A DNA stretch of 47,100 bases. It comes from Micromonospora haikouensis. Lineage in GTDB: Bacteria; Actinomycetota; Actinomycetes; Mycobacteriales; Micromonosporaceae. Shown here one piece after another: positions 1 through 8,595 of this stretch. Under the pieces are notes generated by a model. The model was not told the DNA's origin. It was given only the letters and a program-made list of their open reading frames with translations, and ran no database searches. The stretch spans positions 1 to 47,100 of the forward strand of contig NZ_FMCW01000040.1 in the NCBI RefSeq assembly GCF_900091595.1. Reading direction: 5' to 3'. How positions within the stretch are numbered: the first letter of the stretch is position 1; every line of letters starts with the position of its first letter. The position numbers were made by a program, and so were the translations under genes.

Positions 1-305
1 AGACCCGGACCGGGCCAGCTTCACCATCGCGCTCCACGCGGCCCGTGACCAGGTCATCCACGCCGCCGGTGTCATCGCCGGCACCGTCACCGACCTGATC
101 GGCAGAATCGGCCGCCTCGTCCTGGACCAACTACTGCCCGAACGTCGGCTACGCGTCAACGCCCGCACCGTCAAACGCGCCATCTCCAAATACAACGCCC
201 GCGGCCCGAACATCGACCGACGCACCTACCAGGCCACCATCAGTCTCAACATCCTCGCCGGGCCGGTCTTGACAACCAGCCCGGAACCTTAACTACCCGG
301 CATTG
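1..305 (+). mobile_element. 3' end of an IS4-family insertion sequence
   Basis: The window opens inside a transposase gene and the element appears to end near 305. After the transposase stop the sequence reads TAACTACCCGGCATTG; the outer end of the second IS in this window (near 45827), read in the same sense, gives TAACTGAACGGCATTG. The shared CGGCATTG (298-305) is therefore a candidate inverted-repeat terminus. The other end lies outside the window, so a target duplication cannot be checked. Confidence 0.6.
2..292 (+). CDS. IS4-family transposase, C-terminal fragment (cut by window edge)
   Basis: The reading frame enters from the left edge and gives about 96 residues ending in TAA. It aligns throughout with the last 90 residues of the transposase at 45860-47100: both contain DPDRASFT, HAAGVI, LLPERR and ARGPN-DRRTY. 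This is the tail after the catalytic YREK region, so no active-site residue is visible here. The two proteins are clearly related but not identical, so they are different IS members rather than two copies of one element. Whether the full gene is intact cannot be judged. Confidence 0.8.
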   Translation, partial: DPDRASFTIALHAARDQVIHAAGVIAGTVTDLIGRIGRLVLDQLLPERRLRVNARTVKRAISKYNARGPNIDRRTYQATISLNILAGPVLTTSPEP

Positions 306-380
306 ACGCTAGCCGGGCGGGAGCCGACCCCCCACCGCCGCCGGACCAGCCGATCCATCCTGCGGGACTACGCTCGCGGC

Positions 381-1214
381 ATGACGATCGACAGCCACGG
401 TTTCCCCGCCCCGCCGGCCCTCGTCGAGCACGCCCGGCGGTTCCGCGCCGAGGGCGGCACGCCCGCGCGGCCCCGGGTCGCGGCCACCGTGCTGCTGCTG
501 CGCCCGGCCGGCGACGACTTCGAGGTGTACGTCATCCGTCGCGTCGCCGCGATGGCCTTCGGCGGCGTGTACGCGTTTCCCGGCGGCGGGGTGGACCCGT
601 CCGACTCGGCGGCGCACCTCGACTGGGCCGGGCCCGAGCCGGCGGGCTGGGCCGGGCGGCTGGGCGTCGCGCCGGACGCCGCCCAGGCGGTGGTGTGCGC
701 CGCCGCCCGCGAGGTCTTCGAGGAGTCCGGGGTGCTGCTGGCCGGCACGTACCCGTCGACTGTGGTGGGCGACGTCAGCGGGGACGACTGGGAGGCCGCC
801 CGGCAGGACCTGGAGGCCCGCCGGCGGGGCTTCGCCGAGCTGCTCGCCGGGCGGGGGCTGACCCTCCGGTCGGACCTGCTGCTGCCGTGGAGCCGGTGGA
901 TCACCCCGGAGTTCGAGCCGCGCCGCTTCGACACGTACTTCTTCGTGGCCCTGCTGCCGATGGGGCAGCGCACCCGGGACGTCTCCGGCGAGGCCGACCA
1001 CACCATGTGGGTACGCCCGGCGGACGCCCTGGCCCGCGCGGAGGCCGGCGAGCTGACCATGCTGCCGCCGACCCTGGTGACGCTGGCCGAGGTGGCCGCC
1101 GCCGGCGACCTGGCCGGGGTGGCCCGGGCGTCGGCCACCCGCGACGCGGCGACGCCGATCACCCCCCGCCTGGACCTGCCGGCCGACGGCGAGCCCCGCT
1201 TCGTGCTCGGCTGA
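381..1214 (+). CDS. NUDIX hydrolase (NUDT19/RP2p-like)
   Basis: A 277-residue NUDIX protein. The box is split: the GGG of AFPGGGV is at residues 68-70 and REVFEESGV at 110-118, with about 40 residues between them. This insertion is typical of the NUDT19-like branch, which acts on CoA or nucleotide diphosphate derivatives; the substrate here is unknown. The frame is open to 303, but ATG 381 is preferred because TACGCT (369-374) sits six bases before it, as expected for a leaderless actinobacterial transcript, and the extra 26 residues look like read-through of upstream DNA. It converges on pstB, with a palindromic repeat between the two genes. Confidence 0.85.
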   Translation: MTIDSHGFPAPPALVEHARRFRAEGGTPARPRVAATVLLLRPAGDDFEVYVIRRVAAMAFGGVYAFPGGGVDPSDSAAHLDWAGPEPAGWAGRLGVAPDAAQAVVCAAAREVFEESGVLLAGTYPSTVVGDVSGDDWEAARQDLEARRRGFAELLAGRGLTLRSDLLLPWSRWITPEFEPRRFDTYFFVALLPMGQRTRDVSGEADHTMWVRPADALARAEAGELTMLPPTLVTLAEVAAAGDLAGVARASATRDAATPITPRLDLPADGEPRFVLG

Positions 1215-1244
1215 GCGCCCTCCCCTGGCGGCAGCCTTCCGGGT

Positions 1245-1295
1245 TAGGAAGGGCCCCTTGTACGACAGAATGCGTTAACAGGGGGCCCTTCCTTG
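1245..1295. repeat. Palindromic intergenic repeat family A, copy 1
   Basis: An inverted repeat with 15-base arms (1246-1260 and 1279-1293, one mismatch) around a core containing TTAACGC on the minus strand. It lies between the convergent NUDIX and pstB genes and could form a hairpin in transcripts of either, so it may act as a bidirectional terminator. Related copies lie near 12451, 23313, 34213, 36057, 37207 and 43023. Confidence 0.85.
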
Positions 1296-1315
1296 CACAG
1301 CTCCTTGCACGCGGC

Positions 1316-2092
1316 TCAGCCGAAGCGACCCGTGATGTAGTCCTCGGTCTTCTTCTGGCTCGGGTTGCTGAAGATCTTCTGGGTGTTGTCGTACTCGATG
1401 AGGCGGCCCGGGTCGCCCGTCTCCTCGATCGAGAAGAAGGCCGTGCGGTCGGAGACGCGGGCGGCCTGCTGCATGTTGTGCGTGACGATGATGATGGTGA
1501 ACTTGTCCTTGAGCTGGAACATCAGGTCCTCGATCGCCAGCGTGGAGATCGGGTCCAGCGCCGAGCACGGCTCGTCCATCAGCACCACCTGCGGCTCGAC
1601 GGCGATCGTGCGGGCGATGCAGAGCCGCTGCTGCTGGCCGCCGGACAGGCCCGCGCCCGGCTTGCCGAGGCGGTCCTTCACCTCGTTCCAGAGGTTCGCC
1701 GCGCGCAGCGAGTTCTCGGCTGCCTCGTCCAGGATGGACTTCTTGCGTACCCCGTTGAGCCGCAGCCCGGCCACCACGTTCTCGTAGATGCTCATGGTGG
1801 GGAACGGGTTGGGCCGCTGGAAGACCATGCCGATCATCCGGCGTACGGCGGTGACGTCCACGTCGCGGTCGTAGATGTTCTGCCCGTCGATGGTGAGGTC
1901 GCCCTCGACGCGGGCGCCCGGCAGCACCTCGTGCATCCGGTTGATCGACCGCAGGAACGTCGACTTGCCGCAGCCCGACGGCCCGATGAGGGCGGTCACG
2001 GTCTTCGGCTCGACGGTCAGGTTGATGTTCTCGATCGCCTTGAAGCCGCCGTAGTAGGCGGTGACGTTGGTGGCGTCGACGCGCTTGGCCAT
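1316..2092 (-). CDS. pstB: Phosphate ABC transporter ATP-binding protein PstB
   Basis: The 258-residue ATPase of the high-affinity phosphate importer. Walker A (GPSGCGKST) is at residues 37-45, the ABC signature LSGGQQQR at 149-156 and Walker B VVLMDEP at 169-175. The PNPFPTMS stretch after the Q-loop is typical of PstB. ATG 2092 has a GGAGG ribosome-binding site eight to nine bases upstream. It is the last gene of pstSCAB, 20 bases after pstA. M. tuberculosis calls the ortholog in this neighbourhood phoT (established knowledge). Confidence 0.97.
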   Translation of the reverse strand: MAKRVDATNVTAYYGGFKAIENINLTVEPKTVTALIGPSGCGKSTFLRSINRMHEVLPGARVEGDLTIDGQNIYDRDVDVTAVRRMIGMVFQRPNPFPTMSIYENVVAGLRLNGVRKKSILDEAAENSLRAANLWNEVKDRLGKPGAGLSGGQQQRLCIARTIAVEPQVVLMDEPCSALDPISTLAIEDLMFQLKDKFTIIIVTHNMQQAARVSDRTAFFSIEETGDPGRLIEYDNTQKIFSNPSQKKTEDYITGRFG

Positions 2093-2112
2093 GGTGGTGG
2101 TACCTCCGGGAT

Positions 2113-3201
2113 TCATCGGCCGAGCCGGTTCCGGCGAGCCAGCAGCTTCGCCGCGATCGTCAGGATCAGCACGAGGGCGACCAGGGTCAGCGCCGCCGTC
2201 CACGCGCGGGCCGGGGCGTACTTCGACGCGTCGCCGGCCTGCTGGTAGACGAAGAGCGACAGCGACGACTGGTTGTTCTCGAACGGGTTGAAGTTGATCG
2301 CCGCGCCGCCGCCGGCCACGAGCAGCACCGGCGCGGTCTCGCCGGCCGCCCGCGCGATGGCGAGCATGACGCCGGTGACGATGCCGGGCAGTGCGGTCGG
2401 GAGCACGACCCGCAGGATGGTCTTCCACTTCGGCACGCCGAGGGCGTACGCCCCCTCGCGCAGCGGCGCGGGCACGAGCCGCAGCATCTCCTCGGTGGAG
2501 CGGACCACGGTGGGCAGCATCAGCACGCTCAGCGCCAGCGCGGCGGCGAAGCCGGAGAAGCCCGGCCGGCCGTCGTTGAACACCGGCGAGACGACCAGCA
2601 CCCAGAAGGCCAGCACGAACAGGCCGGAGACGATGGACGGGATGCCGGTCATCACGTCGACGAAGAACCGGATCGCGAAGGCGAACCGGCCCCGGCCGTA
2701 CTCGACGATGTAGATCGCGCAGAGGATGCCGAGCGGGACGGTGATCAGCGCGGCGATGCCGACCTGCTCCAGCGTCCCGACGATCGCGTGGTACGCGCCG
2801 CCGTTGGCGTCCCGGGCCCCGATGTTGTTCATCGAGGTGCCGAAGAAGTTGCCGTCGAGGCGCTCGACGCCCTTGCTGACCAGCGTCCACACCACGGAGG
2901 CCAGGGGCAGGACGGCCAGCACGAACGCGGAGTGGATCAGCGCGCTCCAGGTGCGGTTGCGGGCCGAGCGCCGCCCCTCGACGGCGTGGGCGGCGGCGAA
3001 GAGGCCGACGAGGTAGAGCAGCGCGGCGACGGCCACGACGAGCACGGGGCCGCCGATGCCGGTGCCGTACACGACGGCGGCGGCGACCGCGACGGCCCCG
3101 ACGGCGATGGCCGGCGGGGCGTACTTCGGCAGCCGCTTCGCGCGGAGGCTGGCCGGCTGGGCCGGCGGCCGGGTGCGGTGCTGGGCGACGGTGGTGCTCA
3201 T
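2113..3201 (-). CDS. pstA: Phosphate ABC transporter permease PstA
   Basis: A 362-residue inner-membrane permease. The N-terminal part has a cytoplasmic basic stretch and two hydrophobic segments. The body has the ABC permease core, including the EAA loop region (GVPKWKTILRVVLPTALPGI) that contacts the ATPase PstB. The start is ATG 3201, which overlaps the pstC stop by ATGA, showing translational coupling. PstA pairs with PstC to form the phosphate channel. Confidence 0.95.
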   Translation of the reverse strand: MSTTVAQHRTRPPAQPASLRAKRLPKYAPPAIAVGAVAVAAAVVYGTGIGGPVLVVAVAALLYLVGLFAAAHAVEGRRSARNRTWSALIHSAFVLAVLPLASVVWTLVSKGVERLDGNFFGTSMNNIGARDANGGAYHAIVGTLEQVGIAALITVPLGILCAIYIVEYGRGRFAFAIRFFVDVMTGIPSIVSGLFVLAFWVLVVSPVFNDGRPGFSGFAAALALSVLMLPTVVRSTEEMLRLVPAPLREGAYALGVPKWKTILRVVLPTALPGIVTGVMLAIARAAGETAPVLLVAGGGAAINFNPFENNQSSLSLFVYQQAGDASKYAPARAWTAALTLVALVLILTIAAKLLARRNRLGR

Positions 3202-4289
3202 GCGGCCGACTCCGTGAACTCCCGGCGGCGGTAGATGATCGCCCGCGCCGTGATGTTGACGATCAGCGTGATGGTGAACAGCACCAGGCCGGAGGCGATG
3301 AGGGCGCCCCGCCCGGTGTCGTTCGCCTCGCCGAACGCGTTGGCGATGTTGGCGGCGATGGTGTTGCCGCCGTTCTCGATCAGGTTGAACGAGATGCCGA
3401 AGGTGATGCCGAGGGTCATCGCCAGCGCGATGGTCTCGCCGAGCGCGCGGCCGAGGCCGAGCATCACGGCGGCGATGATGCCGGGGCGGCCGTACGGGAG
3501 GACGGCGGTGCGGATCATCTCCCACCGGGTCGCGCCGAGCGCGAGGGCCGCCTCCTCGTTGGCGGTCGGGGTCTGGAGGAACACCTCGCGGGAGAGCGAG
3601 GTGATGATCGGCAGCACCATGATCGCCAGCACCAGCGCGCCGAGCATGATCGACTTACCGAACGGGCCGTCGCCGCCGAAGATCGGGATCCAGCCGAAGT
3701 AGGTGTTCAGCCACACCGAGAAGTCCCGGACCGGGTTGACGAAGATGTCCCGCCCCCAGAGGCCGAAGACCACGCTCGGCACGGCGGCCAGCAGGTCGAT
3801 CAGGAAGCCCAGCGCGGTGCCGAGCCGGCGCGGCGCGTAGTGCGACAGGTAGAGCGCGATGCCCAGCGCCACCGGCACCGCGATCAGCAGCGCCAGCGCC
3901 GAGCTGAGCACCGTGCCGAAGGCGAGGGTGCCGATGCCGAACTTCGGGGCGGTGTCGTTGGGCGACCAGCCCTCGTACGTCCAGAAGTTCGCGGTGTTGG
4001 CGCGCAGGGCCGGCACCGCCTTGGCGATCAGGAAGACCGCGATGGCGGCGATGATCACCAGGACGGCGGTGCCGGCGGCCAGGGTCAGACCCCGGAAGGC
4101 ACGTTCCGCGCCGAAGGCCCGCGCCCGGGGCAGGCCACCGCCGCCGCCGAGGCCGTCCCCGCCGGGGGTACGGGTGCTGACTGGTGCCTCGGCCACACGC
4201 GCCGAGGCACCGGCGGGTCGCCCGTGGCCGGAGGCCACGTGGATCCCGCCGGTGCCGGCGTCGGCCGAGCGGGGAGGGGTTTCACCCAT
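3198..4289 (-). CDS. pstC: Phosphate ABC transporter permease PstC
   Basis: A 363-residue permease. About 65 N-terminal residues are a Gly/Pro/Ala-rich cytoplasmic extension of the kind common in high-GC actinobacteria. They are followed by a first membrane segment and the six-segment permease core, with the coupling loop around ALGATRWEMIRTAVLPYG. It overlaps pstA by four bases and lies 46 bases after pstS. A start inside the extension is possible; the first in-frame start was kept because the operon spacing is then normal. Confidence 0.94.
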   Translation of the reverse strand: MGETPPRSADAGTGGIHVASGHGRPAGASARVAEAPVSTRTPGGDGLGGGGGLPRARAFGAERAFRGLTLAAGTAVLVIIAAIAVFLIAKAVPALRANTANFWTYEGWSPNDTAPKFGIGTLAFGTVLSSALALLIAVPVALGIALYLSHYAPRRLGTALGFLIDLLAAVPSVVFGLWGRDIFVNPVRDFSVWLNTYFGWIPIFGGDGPFGKSIMLGALVLAIMVLPIITSLSREVFLQTPTANEEAALALGATRWEMIRTAVLPYGRPGIIAAVMLGLGRALGETIALAMTLGITFGISFNLIENGGNTIAANIANAFGEANDTGRGALIASGLVLFTITLIVNITARAIIYRRREFTESAA

Positions 4290-4335
4290 CTGCTCGCTCG
4301 CTTCGAGTTGAGGGAGGTGGTGGTGTCGGGTCCGG

Positions 4336-5442
4336 TCAGGAGAGGTTCTTGACCGCGGCCTCGACCTTGGTGCGGACCGAGTCCGGCAGCGGGGCGTAGC
4401 CCAGCTCGGTCAGCTCGGCCTGGCCCTGGGCGCTGGCGGCGTGGCCCAGCAGGCCCTTGACCAGCGGCAGCTTGTCGGCCGCGATGCCCTTGCTGCAGAC
4501 GATCTCGTAGGTCACCAGGACGATCGGGTACGCCCCGGCCTCCTTGGTGCTGTAGTCGACCGACATCTTCAGGTCGTCGCCCTGGCCCTCGATCTTGGCC
4601 CCGGCGATGGTCTTGCCCGCGTTCTCGGCGGTCAGCTCGGCGTACTCGCCCGCGCCGTTACCGATCTTGGCCATCTTCAGGCCGGCGTTCTCGGCGAAGG
4701 ACCACTCCATGTAGCCGATCGAGCCGTCCGCGCCCTTGACGGAGCTGGCCACGCCGTCCGAGCCCTTGGCGCCGGTGCCGCCCGGGGCCTTCCACGCCTT
4801 GGCGTTCTCGAAGGTCCAGTCCGCGGCCGAGGTCTTGGCCAGGAACTTGGTGAAGTTGTCGGTGGTGCCGGACTCGTCGGAGCGGTGCACCGTCTGGATG
4901 GTGGTCGACGGCAGCTTGGCGTCCGGGTTGTCGGCCTTGATCGCCGGGTCGTCCCACTTGGTGACCTTGCCCGCGAAGATCTTCGCGAGGGTGGCCGGCT
5001 TGAGCTGGAGGTTGTCCACGCCGCTGACGTTGTAGGCGACGGCGACCGGGCCGATCACCATCGGCAGGTGGATGGCCTGGCCGCCGGTGCACTTGGCGTC
5101 GGCCTGCGGCTGCTCCTCGGGCTTGAGGGCCGAGTCGGAGCCGGCGAAGTCGGCGGTGCCGGCGATGAACGCCTGGATGCCCGCGCCCGAGCCGGACGGC
5201 TCGTAGTTGATCGTGCTGCCGGCGCACTTCTGCTGGTACGCCTTGATCCACTCGGCCATGGCGTTCTTCTGGGCCGACGAGCCCTGCGCGTTCAGGGTGC
5301 CGGTGGCGCAGTCGGCCGCGGCGGCCGAGCCGGACGCGGAGGCGCCGCTGGCGGGCTCGTTGTTGTCCGAGCCGCATGCACTGAGACCGAGCACCGCAGT
5401 AAGAGCGAGGCAGGCGATAGTGCCGTGCCGCTGGAGCTTCAC
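4336..5442 (-). CDS. pstS: Phosphate-binding lipoprotein PstS
   Basis: The 368-residue extracellular phosphate receptor of the importer. The signal peptide ends in a lipobox, LSAC, with the acylated cysteine at residue 23. The mature protein has the PstS hallmarks GSSAQ near the start, PSGSGAG, FAGSD and HRSDESGTTDNFT, which form the phosphate site in the family. It is the first gene of the operon and lies directly below a PHO box (5560-5581), so PhoP-dependent induction under phosphate limitation is expected. Confidence 0.96.
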   Translation of the reverse strand: MKLQRHGTIACLALTAVLGLSACGSDNNEPASGASASGSAAAADCATGTLNAQGSSAQKNAMAEWIKAYQQKCAGSTINYEPSGSGAGIQAFIAGTADFAGSDSALKPEEQPQADAKCTGGQAIHLPMVIGPVAVAYNVSGVDNLQLKPATLAKIFAGKVTKWDDPAIKADNPDAKLPSTTIQTVHRSDESGTTDNFTKFLAKTSAADWTFENAKAWKAPGGTGAKGSDGVASSVKGADGSIGYMEWSFAENAGLKMAKIGNGAGEYAELTAENAGKTIAGAKIEGQGDDLKMSVDYSTKEAGAYPIVLVTYEIVCSKGIAADKLPLVKGLLGHAASAQGQAELTELGYAPLPDSVRTKVEAAVKNLS

Positions 5443-5539
5443 CTGAGGGGTTTCCCTTCACGTCTGGACGGGCCGTTCCCGGCTGGGTGGGCCCGGGGGA
5501 GGGCCGGCGTGACCCGGCTGAACTGAAAGTTAGGAGGGC

Positions 5540-5636
5540 CAGGTAGCCGGATCGCCGGTCGCAAGTGAACGAGGAGTGAACAGGTGCGGCCGGGCGGGTG
5601 GCCGTGGGCTGAGGAAGGGTTGTCCATTTCGTGAAC
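5540..5636 (-). promoter_or_regulatory. PHO box and promoter region of pstSCAB
   Basis: On the minus strand two 11-base direct repeat units lie side by side: GTTCACTCCTC (5581-5571) and GTTCACTTGCG (5570-5560). This matches the actinobacterial PhoP box, built from 11-base units beginning GTTCAC. A further isolated GTTCAC lies at 5636-5631. TACCTG at 5545-5540 is a plausible -10, 18 bases after TTCACT in the second unit, which would place the box over the -35. The rest of 5443-5742 shows no gene; the only other feature is this promoter and the pstS leader. Confidence 0.75.
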
Positions 5637-5742
5637 TCGCGGCCGACTATCGCTATTAATGCGATATATCCGGGCAGCCGTTATCGCGCCGAGGCCGTGG
5701 TGTGACATCGCCGTGACGCGGAAACCGGGGGGAAGTAGAGCC

Positions 5743-6666
5743 TCAGCCGAGGTGGTAGTTGACGTGCGCGCACCAGCGGGCGAAGCCGGCCCGCTCGTAG
5801 AGGGCGACCGCCCCGGTGTTCGACTCGTCCACGTAGAGCATCACCCGGTCCAGCCCGCGCCGGCGCAGGTGAGCCAAACCGGCCGCCGTGAGCGCCTTGC
5901 CGAGCCCGCCGCCGTGCGCGGCCGGGTCGACCCCGAGCACGTACACCTCGCCGATGCCGGCCGCGCCGGGCCGGGAATGCACCTTGGTCCAGTGGAAGCC
6001 GAGCAGCCGGCCGGTGTCCGTGGCGACGGCGAGCAGGAAACCGGCCGGATCGAACCACGGCTCGGCGAGGCGTACCCGCAGGTCGTCCACCGTCCAGCGG
6101 CCCTGCTCGGGGTGGCTGGCGAAGGCCCGGGCGTTGAGCGCGAGCCACTCCGCGTCGTCCCGCCCCGGCACGAACGCGCGCAGCGTCACCCCGTCGGGCA
6201 GGCGCGGCTCGGGCGGCGGGTCGGCCAACGGCCGGCGCAGCTGCCAGAGCACCCGGGCCCGGGTGAGGCCGAGGTCGACGCCCAGCGCGGCGGCGGACGG
6301 GTGGTCGCCGTGCGCCCACGCGCGTACCGGCCCGGTGGCGGCGGCGAGGACCTCCCGGGCCAGCGCCCGGCCGGTGCCCCGCCGCCGGTGCGCGGGGTGC
6401 ACGGCCAGCTCCACGCCGACACCCCCGGCCGGGTCGGTGGTGTCCAGGTGGGCGTACCCGGTCAGGGCGCCGTCCGGCGCGCGGGCCGTGAGGTGCACGG
6501 CCGGGGCGTGCGGGTCGCGCAGGCGCAGCAGCGTGTGCTCGTCGAACGGGTCGGCCCCGTCGGCGTCGCCCGCCGCGCGGGCCAGGGCCAGCACGTCGGC
6601 CACCTCGCCCGGCGTCAGCAGGTCGGCCCGGGTCACCCGGTCGGTCGTCGGCTCGGCGCTGCTCAT
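5743..6666 (-). CDS. mshD: Mycothiol synthase MshD
   Basis: A 307-residue protein with two tandem GNAT domains. It catalyses the last step of mycothiol synthesis, acetylation of Cys-GlcN-Ins by acetyl-CoA. The acetyl-CoA loops are RRRGTGRA in the N-terminal domain and HGGGLGKAL in the C-terminal domain; the sequence FASHPEQGRWT and the ending ARWCAHVNYHLG are typical of MshD. ATG 6666 has TACCGT seven bases upstream on the coding strand, so a leaderless transcript is likely. It sits between the pst operon and glnR, as in mycobacteria (Rv0818-Rv0820). Confidence 0.95.
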   Translation of the reverse strand: MSSAEPTTDRVTRADLLTPGEVADVLALARAAGDADGADPFDEHTLLRLRDPHAPAVHLTARAPDGALTGYAHLDTTDPAGGVGVELAVHPAHRRRGTGRALAREVLAAATGPVRAWAHGDHPSAAALGVDLGLTRARVLWQLRRPLADPPPEPRLPDGVTLRAFVPGRDDAEWLALNARAFASHPEQGRWTVDDLRVRLAEPWFDPAGFLLAVATDTGRLLGFHWTKVHSRPGAAGIGEVYVLGVDPAAHGGGLGKALTAAGLAHLRRRGLDRVMLYVDESNTGAVALYERAGFARWCAHVNYHLG

Positions 6667-6788
6667 CCGACCAACGGTAGCGGGACCGCCGGCCGGGCGG
6701 GGCCGGCAGGCGTCGTCGCGTTCGGTGTGGGCCTGGGCGAGTTCCGCGGGGGCAGGCGCGACAGCCGGCCCGGGCACCGGCCGTCGGC

Positions 6789-7760
6789 TCAGGTGGTGCC
6801 CGTCGGCAGGGCCTCCAGCCGGAACCGGGCGGCCAGGTCCGGCAGGAGGCTGCGCAGCGCGTCCACCGTGCCCTGCCGGTTGCCGCCGGCGTCGTGCAGC
6901 AGCACGATCGAGCCCGGCTGTGCCTCGGCGGAGACGTCGTGGACGATCCGGGTCGCCCCCGGGGCCTTCCAGTCCGACGGGTCGACGGTCCAGTGCAGGG
7001 GGACCAGCCCCAGCTCCTCGGCCACGGACACCACCGGGTACGTCCACGCGCCGCCCGGCTGGCGGTAGTAGGCGATCTCGGCGTCCGGCACGGCGGCCCG
7101 GATCGCCGCGTTGGTGCGCAGCAGGTCGGCCCGGATGACGTCGGTCGACCGCTTGCCGAGCAGCTCGTCGTGGTGCCAGGAGTGGTTGCACAGGGTGTGG
7201 CCGTCGGCCACGATCGCCTGGATCAGGTCGGGGTGGCTCTGCGCGTTCTCGCCGACCACGCAGAACGTGGCCGTGACGCCGTACTCCCGCAGCAGCGCCA
7301 GGACCTGCGGCGTGTACTGCGGGTCCGGCCCGTCGTCGAAGGTCAGCGCCACCTGCGCCGTCCCGGTGGTGACCCGGGCGCCGAACAGGCCGTCGCCCCC
7401 GCTCTCCGGTGACTGCGCGGTTCCGCCGTCCTGACCGGCCTCGGTGGGCGCGGCGGGACCGCCGGCGGAGGAGGGCGGCGCCCCGCCCCGGCCGGGGCCG
7501 GTCTGCGCGGGCTGGTCGGCGAAGCTCGGGTCGTCCGCGCTCGCCGTGATCCCGGTGGCCTGCCGGGTCGGGCCGGGCACCATGCTGCGGCCCAGCGCGT
7601 ACGCGGAGCCGAGCAGGGAGACCACCACGAGGGTGGCGAGCGCCACGAACCGCCCGGTCGCGTCGACGCGCATCAGTGGTCGCCGCCGCTCGGTTGCGGG
7701 GGCCGGCCCCTCGTCGCCCCCGTGGTCATCGCACGCACCGTCGCCCCTTTCCTCGGCCAC
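6789..7760 (-). CDS. Membrane-anchored polysaccharide deacetylase (NodB/CE4)
   Basis: A 323-residue protein from GTG 7760. A cytoplasmic tail of about 37 residues precedes a membrane segment (about 38-55) and a Gly/Pro/Ser-rich linker to about residue 130. The CE4 domain follows, with motif 1 TFDDGPD at 140-146 (catalytic Asp and first metal Asp) and motif 2 HSWHH at 193-197 (metal His pair); later motifs RQPGGAW and LLHDAGG are also present. Family members remove acetyl groups from peptidoglycan or other surface glycans outside the cell. ATG 7673 is an alternative start. It is not part of the mycobacterial version of this block, so it is probably a local insertion. Confidence 0.88.
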   Translation of the reverse strand: MAEERGDGACDDHGGDEGPAPATERRRPLMRVDATGRFVALATLVVVSLLGSAYALGRSMVPGPTRQATGITASADDPSFADQPAQTGPGRGGAPPSSAGGPAAPTEAGQDGGTAQSPESGGDGLFGARVTTGTAQVALTFDDGPDPQYTPQVLALLREYGVTATFCVVGENAQSHPDLIQAIVADGHTLCNHSWHHDELLGKRSTDVIRADLLRTNAAIRAAVPDAEIAYYRQPGGAWTYPVVSVAEELGLVPLHWTVDPSDWKAPGATRIVHDVSAEAQPGSIVLLHDAGGNRQGTVDALRSLLPDLAARFRLEALPTGTT

Positions 7761-7790
7761 TTCGCCAGTCAGGATAAAACTGGCTAGTGG
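7757..7790. promoter_or_regulatory. Inverted repeat over the deacetylase start codon
   Basis: An interrupted palindrome with inner arms GCCAGT (7764-7769) and ACTGGC (7779-7784) and outer arms CCACT (7757-7761) and AGTGG (7786-7790). It covers the GTG start and a possible -10 (TATCCT on the minus strand, 7776-7771). Operator and translation-blocking hairpin are both possible. Confidence 0.5.
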
Positions 7791-7881
7791 TGCAAAAGGG
7801 GCAAATCGGCAATCACGTGGCTCGGGCTGGCACCGGGCGGGTCAGCCGGGGGACAGGGCCGGGCGGAAGCTGAACGGGCGG

Positions 7882-8595
7882 TCAGACCGGGATCGGGGCG
7901 TGCTCCGACTCGGGCAGCGACCGCGACGGCGGCACGACGAACTTGTAGCCGACCTGCCGCACGGTGCCGATCATCGACTCGTACTCCGAGCCGAGCTTCG
8001 CCCGCAGCCGCCGCACGTGCACGTCCACGGTGCGGGTGCCGCCGAAGTAGTCGTAGCCCCAGACCTCGCGTAGCAGCTGGTCCCGGGTGAAGACCCGGCC
8101 CGGGTGCTGGGCCAGGAACTTCAACAGCTCGAACTCCTTGTACGTCAGGTCGAGCGGCCGGCCCTTGAGCTTCGCGGCGTACGTGTCGGGGTCGATGCTC
8201 AGCTCGCCGGCCCGGATCGAGCCGCCCGCCCCGGACGTGGCGTTGCTCAACCGGCCGACCGCAAGCCGCAGCCGCGCCTCCACCTCGGCCGGACCGGCGC
8301 TGGCGAGGATGACGTCGTCGACGCCCCAGTCCGCGTTCAGCGCGATCAGCCCGGCCTCGGTGACCACCGCGACCAGCGGCACACCGAGCCCGGTGGCGTG
8401 CAACATCCGGCAGGTCGCCCGGGCCTCGCTCAGCTCCGAACGCGCGTCCACGAGGACGGCGTCCGGGCTCGGGCCGGCAACCAGCGTGCGGACGTCGCGG
8501 GGCGCGGTGCGCACCGAGTGTGGCAGCAGGTCGAGCGCCGGCAGCACCACCGATGGTTCACCTGCGCGCGCAGTCACCAGCAGCAGGATCTCCAC
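7882..8595 (-). CDS. glnR: Nitrogen-metabolism response regulator GlnR
   Basis: A 237-residue OmpR-family regulator starting at GTG 8595 with GGAGG five bases upstream. Residues 1-115 form an atypical receiver domain (PAVVLPALDLLP-like start, VVTEAGL, WGVDDVILASAGPAEVEARLRL). The C-terminal winged helix carries GRPLDLTYKEFELLKFL and GYDYFGGTRTVDVHVRRL, nearly invariant in actinobacterial GlnR. GlnR controls glnA, amtB and other nitrogen genes and in several genera interacts with PhoP regulation; here it lies close to pst and mshD as in mycobacteria. Confidence 0.93.
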   Translation of the reverse strand: MEILLLVTARAGEPSVVLPALDLLPHSVRTAPRDVRTLVAGPSPDAVLVDARSELSEARATCRMLHATGLGVPLVAVVTEAGLIALNADWGVDDVILASAGPAEVEARLRLAVGRLSNATSGAGGSIRAGELSIDPDTYAAKLKGRPLDLTYKEFELLKFLAQHPGRVFTRDQLLREVWGYDYFGGTRTVDVHVRRLRAKLGSEYESMIGTVRQVGYKFVVPPSRSLPESEHAPIPV

